From the NCBI GenBank assembly GCA_012036375.1, contig JAAUOI010000011.1, forward strand, positions 1 through 23,076: a DNA stretch of 23,076 bases. Reading direction: 5' to 3'. The DNA is from Allobrachymonas sp. GTDB taxonomy: Bacteria > Pseudomonadota > Gammaproteobacteria > Burkholderiales > Burkholderiaceae_C. Below the pieces are notes generated by a model that had not been told where the DNA came from, did no database searches, and was given only the letters and a program-made list of their open reading frames with translations. Position numbers and translations under genes: made by a program. This document shows, one piece after another, positions 22,975 to 23,076 of this stretch. Each line of letters begins with the position of its first letter. Positions within the stretch are counted from its first letter, which is position 1.

Positions 22975-23076
22975 ATGTCAATCGCTATTTCTGTCAATTC
23001 CGTCACCAAGCGCTATGAAGGTGTGCGTGGCAACCTCACCGCCCTAGACAACGTCAGCCTCCAGATTGAGGAGGGC
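22975..23076 (+). CDS. ABC transporter ATP-binding protein, N-terminal part
   Basis: The open frame runs off the right edge after 34 codons. It begins MSIAISVNSVTKRYEG and continues TALDNVSLQIEEG, the standard first beta-strands of an ABC ATPase, just before where Walker A would come. The wording resembles importer ATPases for nitrate, sulfonate or taurine, but too little is present to choose a substrate. The ATG follows a -10-like TACAAT by nine bases, with AAGG as a possible weak ribosome binding site. Confidence 0.7.
   Translation, partial: MSIAISVNSVTKRYEGVRGNLTALDNVSLQIEEG

Noticed and set aside
1..23076. Mobile elements, prophage, CRISPR arrays, toxin-antitoxin pairs, tRNA or rRNA genes
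   Set aside because: No transposase, integrase, phage, Cas or toxin-like protein was seen among the frames, no regularly spaced repeats were found, and no cloverleaf with a T-loop motif was recognised in the intergenic gaps.

Overview
The window reads as a chromosomal segment of a betaproteobacterium, most likely order Burkholderiales and probably Comamonadaceae-like. This rests on the gmk-rpoZ-spoT order, the styles of UvrD, Smr, TolB, Pal and CpoB, the histidine-kinase types, and small palindrome-like segments inside uvrD that resemble repeats I remember from Comamonadaceae. No insertion sequence, prophage, CRISPR array, tRNA or rRNA was seen. Gene assignments come from reading motifs, not from database searches.

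Layout from left to right. The last codons of an unidentified gene (2-76) precede a 346-nt gap holding a long inverted repeat. A periplasmic glycerophosphodiester phosphodiesterase (glpQ, minus strand) is divergent from gmk-rpoZ, which ends at a clear terminator, followed by a bifunctional (p)ppGpp synthetase/hydrolase (spoT). A minus-strand block follows, in transcription order tolB, pal, cpoB, uvrD and a secreted TPR protein: outer-membrane integrity genes plus a repair helicase. Divergent from tolB is an MsbA-type lipid flippase.

The central part (12969-19059) is a signalling island. A soluble triple-PAS histidine kinase is divergent from a gene that, after correction of one missing base, encodes a single polypeptide joining a response-regulator receiver, a class III nucleotide cyclase and a Ser/Thr protein kinase. 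A membrane hybrid histidine kinase converges on it. This hybrid kinase is the last gene of an overlapping radC-smr-kinase set. To the right are slpA-ispH, a PLP-dependent threonine/serine dehydratase, and the start of an ABC transporter ATPase running off the edge.

Five genes are broken by six single-base indels: glpQ, spoT (twice), cpoB, the PAS kinase, and the receiver-cyclase-kinase fusion. In every case the protein continues sensibly in the shifted frame, and four of the six are one base missing from a run of A or T. So many indels in housekeeping genes point to sequencing or assembly error rather than real decay. I annotate these as whole genes and note the break in each.

The most interesting biology is the receiver-cyclase-kinase fusion. 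It could convert one phosphorelay input into both a cyclic-nucleotide signal and Ser/Thr phosphorylation. Its cyclase carries Thr at the position that marks class IIIb cyclases, a group that includes bicarbonate-stimulated enzymes.
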